Shown piece after piece: positions 11,395 through 24,214 of a stretch of DNA of 64,000 nt. The DNA comes from Sphagnum compactum. Taxonomy: Eukaryota > Bryophyta > Sphagnopsida > Sphagnales. The stretch's first letter is position 1. Each line of letters opens with the position of its first letter. The notes beneath the pieces are model-generated. The model was given only the letters and a program-made list of their open reading frames with translations, was not told the DNA's origin and made no database searches. A program made the position numbers and the translations under genes. The stretch lies in assembly GCA_965153455.1 (NCBI GenBank), contig OZ234496.1, forward strand, positions 434,001 to 498,000, written 5' to 3'.

Positions 11395-11870
11395 ATTGCC
11401 AAGGTTTGTTGTGGTTATTGTGCATGTGCCTAATAGGAATTTCTGATCTACAACATCAGAGTAACAAAATCTTCGAGTGTTCAAGAAGATGCCATCACCA
11501 GATGTGGTCTGTTGGAATGACATACTTGGAGGATATGTTGTGCATCAGTTTAGTAAGGAAGCTCTCGAGCAGTTTGAACAGATGTGTGAAGAAGTAGCCA
11601 TGTGCTATCACTTGTGGTTGTCTTCTATGAAACAACTTGATAGAAGACAAGCTTCTACAACTTATAGCCATGCAGGTTTGGTGGATGAAGGCATGTGCTG
11701 TTATCTTCAACAATTGCAGTTTACATGGATTATGGAAAATTGAAATATTGCAGCTGCATGGTTGACCTTTTTGGCCATGCTGGCTATGCTGGCCATCCTG
11801 GCCATCTACTACAAGTAGAGAATATATGATCAAGGTGTTGCCATGCAAACCATATGTGGAAGGCATCTTT
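11395..11870 (+). pseudogene. PLS-type pentatricopeptide repeat (PPR) protein fragment
   Basis: PPR proteins bind organellar RNA; the PLS class guides C-to-U editing. The frame at 11477-11743 reads VFKKMPSPDVVCWNDILGGY followed by FSKEALEQFEQM, a textbook PPR L/S motif. It then reaches SHAGLVDEGM, the usual sequence of a late repeat. The frame then shifts, and YCSCMVDLFGHAG (about 11737-11780) continues in another phase. MIKVLPCKPYVEGIF (about 11826-11870) matches the start of an E motif in yet another phase. There are no long open flanks, so this is a decayed remnant of the 3' part of a PPR gene. Confidence 0.65.
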
Positions 11871-14800
11871 GAGAATGTTGAACAACATGAAAAAGGAAGA
11901 GGTGTGAAGAAACAGCACTATGACTTGCAGAAGGCCAAGTAAGTGAATATTGATTGAACTGGATCCCCGTTGCATAATGGTGAATAATCCAACTTTGCAA
12001 CCACTTAGTGAGGTGTTTTTTTCCCTTACATCCAAAACACTGAAGTGCATGAACAGTAGTGGAAATGATGAAGTTGCAATGAATATTTGTTTGCTTTTTT
12101 CTTTGGCCTAAATCATCAGTTGCAAGCTTTTGAGAAATCTCTTCATATATGGATCTTGTTGAAAAGACTTGCAGATTGTGCTGCAATTAGGTCAGAAATT
12201 GTTTCTAGAAGAATGGGTATCATTTCTATGTTGCATGAAACCTTTGTTGAAGTGCACCTCTGCAGTCAAAATTGTAAGCTCTGAAACACTGGAAAGTACA
12301 GTCTATTTTGCAAAGCAATCTTGTGGGAATCTTTGCATTTTATTCTCCCTGTAATTTTGTCTTTGGGTTTAGAACTTGATGCTCACTAGGAGAACAGGAA
12401 ATGTTTTCACCTCAACAATGTTTTGATGCATGTCTTTTGTAAAGCGTCATTTTGTGGTGATGGGTATGCAGAGATATGCAGGTTTACAAAGGCCATAGCT
12501 TGGCTTCCCACTCAAGTGTGCTCACAACATATGCTAAGGTCGCTATGTTGCCTAGCAATTCTCATCAATTGCACATCTTCTTAGAGGTTTGGTAATATTT
12601 CAACATTGTCTGGATCCTAGTTAAATGATGCTAGGGTTTGGAGTAATCATTGAGATGGGGGTTTGTTCTGTTGTTTTGTTCCATATATGTCCAGTAAAGA
12701 GCCACAAGTTCTTGAATGTGCTTGGATCATATAGCAAATGTTGATGTTGCCCTGCTGGCTGACATCCTGCAATTGTTGCAACACTCTGAGCTAGCAACAG
12801 TGGATGTGATCAACAACAAGACTAGTTCCAGTCTTCAGTGGCAATAACTGATATGGTGGGGAATAGGTTGGACCTGTAACTACTTATTCTCCATATCTGC
12901 ATGACATAAGTTGCTTACCTGGTTAAGATAGCTTTGATTCATTGTTAGTAGAGAATTGTTGAATTGTGCTGAAATAGGGATTGAGGAAGTTGGTGCTGTT
13001 GATAATAGTTCTTATTGAGGGTACTGATTTTGACATCTCTTTGCTAAAGTTCTTTCTCAAATAATGCGTTTAGTGCAGGTTCTAAATTTCTTAATAAATT
13101 TCAGCAGTCAAATGGGCATCAATTATGTATATTCTTGGTGATGTAGTTGTGCTTCCATGAATAGAATTGACCAATTTTTTCACTTCTTTATGAACTCCTT
13201 TTGTCATTGACAATTTGCTCAGTAAAACTTGAGTGATTGCAATCCTCATTCTAGAAACATTTCTGTTGATTTCTGATTTTTATTCATTCTTTTCTGAATG
13301 TGCATAGTACTAGTTGAATTGGATCCCTAACATCTAATTTAGCTGAGCAATGCATTTGGGATGAAACACCAAGTTCATTGAGCTTTTAGTAGACATGATA
13401 CTGAATGTGTTCCAGGATGTGGGGTGAACAATGTTTTCTATTGATGGTAGGGATGTAGTGTTGTTAGACCATGAGCTTTATAGAGATTTTAATGAAAGTT
13501 TCTGTTTAAGTTAATGTGGCCAATATTGAGCTATTGTTCTTCTTGATTCAGATGAGCTTCAAGAAGTTGGAAGGCAATTCAGGACAGGAGAATTCACCCA
13601 CTATTTACCAATCATTTTCACAGGTTGTGGTATGGGCAAGTAGTTTTTGAGCCAACCACTTGCATGTGAATATGTATGTCTTGGTCTAGAGCCCCCATCT
13701 TGAAGCAAGAACTGTGTTTGAATGTCAACTGTATTGAGGAATCACATTGTCCTGAAAGCTACAACTAGAGTTCCTGACAGCTACCCCCATAGCAGCTGGA
13801 AGTGAAGAACCTTAATGCAGGTTTTTGTTTCAGAGCACCTTTTTTTGGTTGAAATAATTATCCCACAATCTCTTATATGAGGTATGCAGCAAATCAGAGC
13901 TTGGGCAGGCGATGTTGGCTAAGGAGCAGAACATGTTAAAGGAGGAGATGCAGCAGTTCACTATGGCTAACATTTCAAATCGGATGGAGGGCCCATTGAA
14001 TTTCTTGTCATTCTATGCTGAAAGTAGTTCCTTAAGAATTTTTTCTGAATGCCAATCCTGTTCACATGAGGATTGCAGTACACTATTTGATATACATTAT
14101 AATATATATGAATGCACACAGATTTCATCATTTTCCATGCTTGCAAACTTTTACAAAATAAATTTCTCCAGGAGAGATACAAACCCCATGATGCCAAGTT
14201 TAAGGCTACAAGATTGACCTGATCACAACAAGGGGCGACCTCTAGCAACATAAGGTGTATGAAATGTACTACAAAGCTTTGAGGTGCATTGCTGGTGGAT
14301 AGGAGCAGCAGTTTTGCCAGCAATGTTCAAGGTATGGCTTGATCTGTGTGTACTCTAAATGCTGCAAGTCATCCCTTGTCCTTCATCTTTCTGTGTACTT
14401 GGTTCATAACATTCATGTATTGATGGCCATTGTTTGTAGCTTTGGTTTTGCTCAATTTCAATTCCCTTGTTTAATACTGATTTCCTTCTCTTTCCTTCAT
14501 TCTTTGCTTGTCATGTGTTTTTTTCAGTTTCTATAGGTCTCTTATCCTTTGCACACTTCACTCCATTGTTGACAGTGGTGACTTTGATCTTGGCACTCTG
14601 TTCATGTTGTTTAAATGCTTGTGTTGGATGTTTGAAGTAAGCACTTTATATCTGTTGGGCATGGTTGAAGAAAAACTGCAGATGCATGATGTAAGTCTTT
14701 TCATAGTACGATGGACATGTTGTATGAAGGTATAGAGCAGTAAGCAATTCCTGAAGAATGATTTGTTGTTGACTCTTACCAAATGCTTTATTTTCCAATA

Positions 14801-17800
14801 CTTGATCTCTGACTCATTCATTATCTCAAAACTCAACTCAAGTTTAGAGTGTTTGAATTAATTCATATTTCCCTGTGGATTCAGTCCAAATACCTTGACT
14901 GCCTTAATATGGAAGTATTACCAGGCAAAGTTTTGTCTTTTTGAGCTTTAAGTAGCTTTCCTTGGGAACCTGTCTCATGAGTTCCTCTCAATTCTTTAAA
15001 GCTCCTCCAACAGCATGTTGCTGCCAACTTGCACATTCAATTGTGCTGTCTCTTTTAGACTGGATGTCTATGTCCAGATTCATGAATGATTTTGCATATG
15101 GACCTTTCTCTTGTGTTGCTGGTATTTTTTTTGCAGTTCTCTGACATCTTAGCATCATGTCTGATGTTCACCTTGTGTTTGCATTGTGCAAGTTCCATGT
15201 ATTAACTGAGTTTGATGAGGGCAAGCACAACTATTGAAGATGTCTTGCTGTTCAAAACTGATGGTCTGCAAAGCACATCCTGAGACTCACACAACACTCT
15301 GAATTGGGGGCTTGTCTCTTGTGCCTAGTGATGACAACTCCTTGACCATGGAGGGCAAGTTGTTGTCTTCTACCTTATCTTAAAAGTTTAGACTTAGATA
15401 GACTTAAATGTTTGACCCATTAGTTCATTGCACAATGGGTTGGTTTCAATGCTTGCAGAATAGTACTCCCTTAAACAAATTCATACAAATTTCTAGCACT
15501 TACTTAAACAAGATGTTCCCAACTTTGGACCGCATCATACAACAATATAGCAGTAAGAAAAGAATACAATGTCAAATTTGTATAATCTAGAGAAAGAAAA
15601 TTTTCTTATCATGTAATCAATAAATGTCAAGGTGCCAGTCTAGCTCATTTAATTGCATAGTGCATTTTGGAATTCATTTGCAATCAACTACTCAGTCCGG
15701 TGGCTTTAGCATGATCTTTTTCTGTGACAAATTTCACCACTTTGCAACAAGAACATAGTGGGACTCGTACAAAGGACTTTTGCTAAAAAAATGCACCAAA
15801 GTCACCAGATTTTGAGAAAAACATTTGTGAAATTGCCATATTTGGGCAAAAGATGTTGCCAAAACATGGCAAGATTCTTGAATTTTCTAATTTCCTCTCT
15901 AACCTATAGCCAAATTTGACTAATTCCTCTTGCGGATGATCCCAGGTAAGTACTAAGGACCTCAAAGGGGCCTACATCACAAAAAAAGAAACCTTGCCAC
16001 TTGTCCCACTTGTCCCATGGACAATTACAATTTGCCTAAAAAGTGACATTTTTGGTCATCTCATGATTCATCTTTGGCTACAAAGAGATGAATGTTAAAA
16101 AAAATTCACATTAATCGCATTAAATCATCCATATTTTGACACCCATTAATGTGTTAGTGGCTGCAATATATACCCATTTGAAACATAAAAAAATGTTTTG
16201 TTTAAGATTAATTTGTTACAAAATTGAAGACAAAACCTAAGTTTTCTATGAAAATCCGTTTGCTCATTCCTTGGTTGAAAAGATGATATCCTAGGGATGA
16301 TGCATTGCATCACAATATGGCTTCGTTGTGGGTAAACCCCAATTGAGTTGACCTTGTGTTTCACCTTGGCAACCTATCTTATAAGAGATTAGTCTCATAT
16401 GTTAGATAGGTAACATAATAAAGATATATGCAAAAGGAAAACATAGCACCAATACCCCACTTTGGTCATGAAGGGGGTGAGATTTTTAAAAAATAATTAA
16501 AAAAAACATTGGGTTAAACCGGGACTGAAATTTAGATTAGCCGAAATTTGGCAAAATTTGAGTCTCATCTTTTTCTTTTTTTTCTTGATTGCTTTGAACC
16601 AATTGCTGAACTATAGCTGTGAACATTCTCAAATCTCGTGCATTCAATCTTGTGTTCCAACATTTTAATCAATACTTTGTGAATAACGGTGTTTAAAGGT
16701 TGAAAGAAGGGCCCAAAAGAGCATCGCTTTATACGAATATCTTTAATAGTTCACTACTAAGTAACTAATGCATGTAGATGGTTGGTACATAAGTAAAAAG
16801 CTAACAGGTTGCTAGAAGGTAGGTAGTTCTGTTTTTGTTTCCAACAATTTTGTTGTTTTTTGGACCAAATAATTGAGAAATTTTTTTGGAGTTTTTTTGT
16901 TTTTCTATTGTAAATTCTCCACCCATCATCCATCCCTAGTCCGAATGCCATGGTGGCCATTGGTTTATATCGTTGTTTTGTCTGTAATGTTTAGGATGAT
17001 CATGATCACTGTTGCACATTGACAAATAATCTAGATTTAAAAAGTTTAAAGTAGTTCAATTATTAGTAGTTTACCTTGTGACAATTTTACATTATCTTGC
17101 AACTTGGTTTTTCCAATTTGGAGCTTTTAAATTATTTTGTAATTAAGTTGCTTTCTCTGCTTGTAATTATGGTAATATTTATATATAATTAGGAATCCTT
17201 ATGAGAGTACTTATGGTACTTTCAGCCAAAATTTGAATGAATTTTAAGAAAAATATTGAAACTTGAAACCCAAAATGTTATTCATGTATTCATAGAAATT
17301 TATGTCCAATTCTATTATGCACATATGTGGTTACAAATGACTATAAGTGCACATAAAATCATTTTATGAATAACACAAATGTTATAATGCATGAAATCGA
17401 CCATGAAAAGAACCAATCCAAGCAAAGAGTGATTACAAAAGGCCATGTGTGAATTTTAAGGGTCTCATGAAAATAACATACAGATAAAGGAAATTAAATG
17501 CATAAGAGATTCTGTCAAATGAATGCATTGTCAAATGTGGGAAAATGAATAAAATTATAAAATTATGTTTCACTCATCTATCCTTTCTATAACCACCTTA
17601 AGGAAATTGTAAACTTCAAATATATTAATGTGACATGTGCCATTGAGCACATATGCTAACTTTTAGTTTTACAAAATATATACATTTTTAAAGCATAAAG
17701 TCCAATCTCTTTTTTAAAATTGATTTTTAATATTTATTCTTGATCAAAAAATATATTCAAAATTCAATAACTTTTGCAATGCAAGCATCTTAAAAATTAT

Positions 17801-20150
17801 GAAATCATCTTAATGCACCCTCAAGGAAAAGGCTTATCAAGAGTACTAGGAGCATAGTGAGCCCAATGGTTTGGGAGATTTCAATGTGACAATACAAAAC
17901 AATGTTAACGGGATAGAGATGCCCCCCATTGAACATCACTTGGTAACCAAACATTAGTATAGTGCAAACCAGCTTTCGTAAATGGTTGCATGCGTGTGCA
18001 TCAATTTTCAAAAAGGCTCTATGATTAAACGTTTTATCTTGAAAATTGTGTTCAAATTTTTGAAGTATCGAAAGGGAATGTTATTTTTGTTTGTGGTTAT
18101 GAGCATGGGAATAAATCAATATTTAAAAAATAACAACCATCATTATATTTAAATATGTTTGGTCATGAAATAAGAACAACACATTTTCATGCATATAACT
18201 AAAAACAAATAAGGTGAAAAACATTTTAATCAAGTTTTGAGTGTTTGGTTATGGGTGTGTTCTGATATAGTTTTTAAAAAAATGTAAGTGATTTTTCCAA
18301 AAGCAATGTTTGAGTTTGGGGTGGGTTGGATTCATTTTCACAAAACAACACCAACAGATCCAAAGAAGGCCTTTTGTTATGGGGGTTTGTTTGTTATTTT
18401 AAAGGGCAATTGTTCATAAATAGACTCTAATAAACAACCATGTTACCCTAAAAGAGATAAAATAGGTAGACGAATTTGAGTTAAATGTAATCACTTTATC
18501 ATCCCACACTTCACATATTTTATTACCATTATATGTATGTTGTTTCAACCTATTTATAACAACATTAAGACACGTTAAAAATGTAATTATTTTTAGAGAT
18601 AATCACATGGAACCAAATGAAATAACCTTGGTTGGATGGGTAGATGAGGCTTTAGAGCAATCATTCACAAAAAAAAAAAAAAAAATCAGGTCTAGATTTA
18701 GGGTTATAAGTAATGACTTTTCAACCCCAAGGAAATGGATAGCAAGATTCGACCTTTAAAAATATACATTATAACAAGCATCAATGATCAAAAAAATGAA
18801 AATGATTTTACAAATGAGAAAACTAATCAAAATCAAGTCCGAGAGGAAGAATTTGTTGTTGTAGAACCTTTACATATAGTTGAAACAATTCAACAAATAA
18901 TAGGTGAAAATTTGCTTATCAATAAGTTAAAAATGATCAATATCACTATTTAGATATGTTTTACAACCTTATAACGATTGGAGAGGAACTAGAAGAAATC
19001 AACATTGTTGGGGCCTAAATGAAAATAATCATGAGGTGTTATAGAAATTCAATTTCTTTCAATCTAACCAATAAATCCATGTGTTTGCACAATTTGCTTT
19101 CATTATTTCATTTACCTGCAATATATACGAAGAGAAAAGGCCATTAGTTGATTATTCTTAATCATATGTGACGTTTGATGAATACTTAAACATCTTAAAG
19201 GAAAAAAACCATGGTTGAAATAGGTGCAAAAGAAATCAAAGAAGGAAGGTGAAAAGAAAACGAGGACAAATCACTGAAAAAAGATAACAAATTTGGGGAT
19301 TACAATAAAGCGAACAATTCAAAGAGTTGTTGAAAAATGTGTGTTAAACCACAATTTGTTACAACCTAGATTGTAATAGTTGTAAGGGAAGTGGATGACA
19401 AATTTCACCAAAATTTTCAAATAGGCTTTCAAGTAGATCCTTGTTCGTACATGAGCATGAATTTCATATGCACAACATGGTCCAACAAAGGGCTTTCTAA
19501 TGACTAAATGCATCGAGAACAAGCATAATAGAAGAACGTCAAGTAGAATAAAAAAACAAACACAACTAGGAGAATTGCAAAACATAAGACCATGGTGAAC
19601 AAGAAAAAAAAAATGATCACCAAAGGTGTGTGAATATAAAGGAGGTTTTCTGTACAACGTTCCCTAATGGTCGGATATCACCAGGGTAGGGTAAACCGAC
19701 AAATGGGTTGAATTTGAAACACTTAACCACAGGGAATGAAATGGTAATTTAGCAAGGGTGGCAGAAAAAGCTTCGGCCCACGAAGTTTCGTCGCGCGGGC
19801 GGACACGAAGGGCACTCGCAGTTTCCTACGCTGCCGATGCCGCTCTTGGCGCGGTTCTCGCAAGCGATGCTCGGAAACTCCTTGTTTCTTCTATTTCAGC
19901 GTCGCAAATGCCCGCGCTCTGCAGGGCTCTCTTTCTCGGTAAAGGAGTATTTTGGTTTCCCGTCGTCCTCTCTCCGTGTGATTTCCCAACCGCACACGGA
20001 ATCAGAAACTTTGTGTGCACTCTAGCAGTCTCTATATGTGCAGCAGCGCAGTGCCTGCAATCACAAACATCTCGACACAATTTGCTGGGTTTCAAGAAGC
20101 TCAAGGATTACAGACTGACTTGCTTGATGTTGTTGTATTTGTAATTTTCT
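11871..20150. other. Long interval without a convincing gene
   Basis: 11.9-15.6 kb has moderate GC and could hold decayed gene DNA. One short protein-like stretch lies at about 13885-13985 (LGQAMLAKEQNMLKEEMQQF), preceded by a possible acceptor, but no neighbouring exons could be joined. 15.6-19.7 kb is AT-rich. It includes a copy of the TAGCCAAATTTGGCTA family (15829-15989) and many A/T runs. From about 19.75 kb GC rises towards the LEA_2 gene. That part contains an ORF lacking an ATG start (GTG at 19758), which I take as promoter or leader sequence. Confidence 0.45.
15829..15989 (+). repeat. Dispersed repeat family A, copy 1
   Basis: In order this copy has GCCATATTTGGGCAAAAG, GGCAAGATTCTTGA, CCTCTCTAACCTATAGCC, AAATTTGACTAATTCCTCTTG and CTACATCACAAAA. 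The same order is seen at 27.35-27.49 kb and 45.66-45.79 kb. Confidence 0.8.
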
Positions 20151-20215
20151 ACGACTGGTGCTTGAGTTCTTTTCTCTCGTAGCTTATTGTTGCCCTGCTA
20201 CTGTTACTGCTGTTT

Positions 20216-20530
20216 CTTCTTCTTCTTCTTCTTTTTCTTATTGTTGCAATTCACTCAAATGAATTGCCCGTCGTTCTTCTCTTGATTTGAAGACTTCAGT
20301 GGTGTGTGCAATAGATGCTAAATTGCAGAAGTAGCTGGTGGAATTCGAGCTAGAGACTTCGGATTCTAGGAGGGATTGACTATCTGGAGCTGGATTGTGA
20401 TCCGTATCGGTTGCTGCGGCACTGTAGATTGTTCCATCGTTCTCTGAGAGTAAGGTTGCTGCTAGATTGTGCGTTGTCGTTGACTCCAAAATTCAAAGGA
20501 AGAGGCTTGAAATCTTGAGAGAGAGAGAGC
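20216..20530 (+). promoter_or_regulatory. Pyrimidine-rich and GA-rich leader of the LEA_2 gene
   Basis: A (TTC)n tract at about 20216-20238 and a short (GA)n tract at 20518-20529 lie in the 330 bases before the ATG at 20549. Such tracts are common in plant 5' leaders and core promoters. This is a positional inference only. Confidence 0.35.
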
Positions 20531-20548
20531 TTTGGATCAGCAGCAGCA

Positions 20549-21304
20549 ATGTCGGCGCAAGTATACCCGTTTGCAGGATCACCAGCCATGAGCTATGTGC
20601 CTCAGCAGAACTACGATAAGCAGAAGATGAACGGCGCAGCGGTGGGTCCGATACCGCCGCCAGCAACGTACAGACCCCCTATTCATCGCCAAAAACCCGG
20701 CTGCTGCAGATTATTCTGCTCGCTCCTCTTCTGTTTCTTCGTCACGATCCTCGCATTGTTCGGCATTACAATTCTAGTCATGTGGCTTGTTCTACATCCC
20801 CACGTACCTTCTTACTCACTCCAGAACATCGAGTTCCAGAGCTTCAACTTGACAGAGCAGCAGAATGCCTACAGCCTGAACTCAGACATCATCTACACTC
20901 TGGAGGCGCGCAACCCCAATAAGCGGATCGGATTCCAGTACGACGAAATCGATATCCACACTTTCTACGCCGGCGACGAACTCGGCCAATCCTCGATCCC
21001 AGCGTTCTACCAAGGTCATCGCAACACTACAATACTGACCTCCGAGTTGAAGCTGGTGCACGCGACATTGTCGCAGAGCGCGGGGACGATTCTACAATCC
21101 AGCATACAGAGTACGATTCTGGTGTCATTACAGATACAAGTGGATGTGAGAGCGCGCATAAAGTTTGGGTCCTACACCTCTTTCCATTTCTGGGTGATGC
21201 ATAGCAATTGCGATGTACAGTTTTACCCGCCCACAGCAACAACACCTGCTTCAGTGACGAGCAAGAGCTGTGGACATACCAGGTGCAGTCTTGAAACAGA
21301 CTAG
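20549..21304 (+). CDS. NDR1/HIN1-like (NHL) LEA_2 domain membrane protein
   Basis: This is a 251-residue protein of the NHL/LEA_2 family, plasma-membrane proteins linked to defence and abiotic stress. The N-terminus is cytosolic, rich in Pro/Gln/Tyr (residues 1-50). Residues 51-83 are Cys/Phe/Leu-rich and form one membrane anchor (LFCFFVTILALFGITILVMW). VLHPHVPSYSL follows, matching the conserved segment after the anchor. The LEA_2 domain (about 95-230) holds NPNKRIGFQYD at 122-132, the hallmark of the family. The start is the ATG just after a GA-rich leader. The ORF is intronless, common for NHL genes. No signal of decay is seen. Confidence 0.9.
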   Translation: MSAQVYPFAGSPAMSYVPQQNYDKQKMNGAAVGPIPPPATYRPPIHRQKPGCCRLFCSLLFCFFVTILALFGITILVMWLVLHPHVPSYSLQNIEFQSFNLTEQQNAYSLNSDIIYTLEARNPNKRIGFQYDEIDIHTFYAGDELGQSSIPAFYQGHRNTTILTSELKLVHATLSQSAGTILQSSIQSTILVSLQIQVDVRARIKFGSYTSFHFWVMHSNCDVQFYPPTATTPASVTSKSCGHTRCSLETD

Positions 21305-21960
21305 ATCAAAATCTTCAAACGATTGACGATTAGACTGCGAGCTTCCACGCACAGTTCAGATTAAGTTTACACATTCTCCTTGCATACTTAGAATCGTAGA
21401 CACAGAAATGTAATTTGTAGGAGGTGGAGAAGACATTCTTCTTGCACTGTGAAGCATATGAAATCTCAATGTCCCCGCCAGCATGATTCTAAACCCAAAC
21501 AGAAAAGCCTTCAGTTAAGTGCAGAAATTGATTTGAAGAAAAATGGTTGCAAATAGAAGTGTTTGGTTCCAGATTGTAGATCTATACCATTTTTGTTCAG
21601 CTTCTGATTCGGAAACTCATCTCATAAGCACAGAGCTCACAAATGTACAATGGATCATGAAGCTGGGGTTGTCTCTTCCACAATCTTTTTGATGAAAATC
21701 TGTATCAATACAACACTGCCCTCAAGCTTATCATCTGGTTGCCCTCAGCAGCAAACTCGAGAGGAAACTCCTTGAGCACACATCCCTTTGGATCCCACCT
21801 ATGATGGCTACCACCACCTACGTGAAGTCAATGCCCCTTTGCTGAAAATAGAAAGGAATCACTACAGTTCTTCCCCATACTTGCTAGAGTCCCTGCATAG
21901 GAATTGCCTGAGAGTTCACTCTGAGACCAATAATATGGATGGAGCAATCTCTTATATTGT
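21305..21960. other. 3' flank of the LEA_2 gene
   Basis: The interval has no recognisable coding content. The 3' untranslated region of the LEA_2 gene is expected in the first few hundred bases. Confidence 0.4.
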
Positions 21961-24214
21961 TTGGAGCTGTTTCCATTCTCATGTTTCTGGGGTCAATTTC
22001 TTGCTGATAGGCATTGGTGCCTAGTGGATGCTCAGAAAGCATCTGATAAGGTACCCCATGCAGGATGCTATCTCTTGGATTTCCGCACTTGGAGGATGTG
22101 CCATGCCATGGACATTGTAAGGAAGCTCGTACATGGAATTTTATGCAATGAAAGAGGAGCTCAATTCAAGCTCATTGATATCAAGATACTGCCCCTGTAT
22201 TGCATCAGATTAATGCTCAAATCATTTTCACCAGTACTTTGGATTCTAGCAGTGCCATTGCTGAGAGTTTTACCATCTCTGTATTCATGTTCTTCAAGCA
22301 GTTTCCAGGGCTTCAAGACCAGGCTCTTACAAAAATCTACAAGAGCTTTGACTGAGAGAAGCATAGAATACAAATTCATGAGAGAACAAGGCAAGGATTT
22401 TGCAATCCTTCTGGAAATGCAACATCTATTATCACAATTTGTTCAGAAGCTGTGTCCCAGAAGGATTTCAGCCCAATTCAATATAGATCATGCATGGTTT
22501 GTTTTTCATCAATTGTGTAAGAGATTGTGCAGAAATTGTGCACAAAGAAATAACTTCAATGAGTTATCAAAGGTTGGGAAGCCGAGGCCAGATACAATGG
22601 GGCAATGGGGTGCATGAAGAACGCACCTCTCCACATTGACAGGAAAACCTTTGGCATTTCTAACATCCTACACAGTTTGGTGTTTGTGGGGGGAGGAGCA
22701 TGCTGGTCTGGGTCAAGGAGATCACCTCCACTCTGAAGAGAAGACAGGAATGAAATGAGAGAACATCTGAGGAGATATGTGAATCTCAGTAGAAGAAGAC
22801 ACCATATGGACTTGGTGTCTCACTTCAACTCTGCAGATGCAACAACATGCGGGGCAATGGTTAGTTGCCGTAGATGTACTTTGAATGGGTGTTTTCCAAG
22901 TTTTCAGAAATACCATGATCTGAGATTCGACAACTGCACCATTGCTGGGACTACCTTGGGTGGTGAGAGAAGAAAAGTGAGTGGAATTAACAAGAGCCAA
23001 GGAATGCATTTGTGGCAATGGCAGAGTGCATCAATAAACCCTTGGTATTCTTTGAAGAATCCGAGACAGAAAAATGGGCTTTCATCTTCAGGATGGACCC
23101 ACAACTATCAGGTAATGATATGAATGTCGTCTTCTTCCTCTCAAGTTGATCTGTTCTAAAACACAAGGGTATCTGAACCATGCAATCAGCACCGAGATTA
23201 CTCTTCATTTTGCACTTAAGACAAATGACAAAAAAATTTCACCCCAGCTGTGTCAATGGCAATCAAAAGGGGCAAATGCACAGGGGAATGGAAGACATGA
23301 TGTGAATTCTGGTTTTTTCTTACAGGTAGGGTGTGATGCAAAATTAAGAATGGAGGTGATGGGTTTGTTTTGCCATAAGAAAGAAAAGCGCAGAAAAATA
23401 CAAGAGCTGGTCGGTGTTCTCAAGCAGGTAGGAAGAAAATTTTAGTCATGCATTCTGTGCAAATTTTCAGGAGATTTGTGTGCTCAGCACTTCACTTACT
23501 GAAAAGATTTATTCATGGGGGGCAGGTGGCCAGTGCCTACTTGCTCTTGACCTGTGTGAGAGGGTTTGTAGTGCCACTGGTAGAGATGTTTAAGACTACT
23601 CCACCAAGCTGGTCCAAGGTGGTGCTCATGTTGGTCTCTTTGGATTCTTATGCAATCTATTACCTGGCAGTGAAGGCATCAGAGCCCTTGGTTCAACTTA
23701 CAGACTTGGCAGCAAAGAACGAAACAGAATTAATGGAGGAGGAAATCATGTTGTTGAACCTTACCACCCAACTTGTAAAGCTCTTTAGGCGGCTGAGAAA
23801 CATAGCCATTTCCACAGCTGTGACAAACTGTGCTCAGATTGTGGACTCCACCATGCAGCTCAATGACCCAACTTTTGTTGCAACCTGCTCAAAATTCGCA
23901 GGTACTATTCGCTTGCTTGCTTGCTCACCCTGAAAATTGAGCTCTGGAAAATTGAGCCTTTTCCACACACTTTCAAAGTCCCACAATTGCCATCAATTGG
24001 TCCTAAAAGGTAAAAAACTACTAACCTGTCAATCCCAGTCTTCTTCCATGTGCCAATTTGATGCAATGATATTCCTCACTACTTTCTTGCAGGAGACCTG
24101 CATATGCTTTATGAATTGCACTCATCAATGGGACAACCTATAAAAAACTGGTACACATGGAGGTGGATTCCACAAGGGCAGAAGAAGCCAAGCAACCAGA
24201 CACACAGAAAGTAG
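21960..24214 (+). CDS. Unrecognised multi-exon gene; last three exons join in frame
   Basis: I do not recognise the product. The final exons are 23326-23427 (after TTTTCTTACAG; starts VGCDAKLRMEVMGLF), 23526-23901 (VASAYLLLTCVRGFVVPLVE to CSKFA) and 24093-24214 (after TTTCTTGCAG; DLHMLYELHSSMGQPIKNWY, ends QTHRK then TAG). Phases are 0, 0 and 1, so all junctions keep the frame. The predicted chain is mostly helical, with amphipathic Leu-rich segments as in HEAT/ARM-type proteins. Upstream exons are uncertain. One candidate is about 23000-23111 (AFVAMAECINKPLVFFEES), whose phase does not fit the exon at 23326 directly. Another is about 22204-22350 (FTISVFMFFKQFPGLQDQAL). The start was not found. 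Decay in the 5' half cannot be excluded. Confidence 0.45.

Noticed and set aside
18735-18953. 72-codon Asn/Ile/Glu-rich ORF
   Set aside because: Composition is that of random AT-rich DNA and no neighbouring exon or domain could be joined.
19758-20144. 128-codon plus-strand ORF upstream of the LEA_2 gene
   Set aside because: It begins with GTG, not ATG, has no recognisable domain, and lies in GC-rich DNA that fits promoter/leader sequence of the LEA_2 gene.
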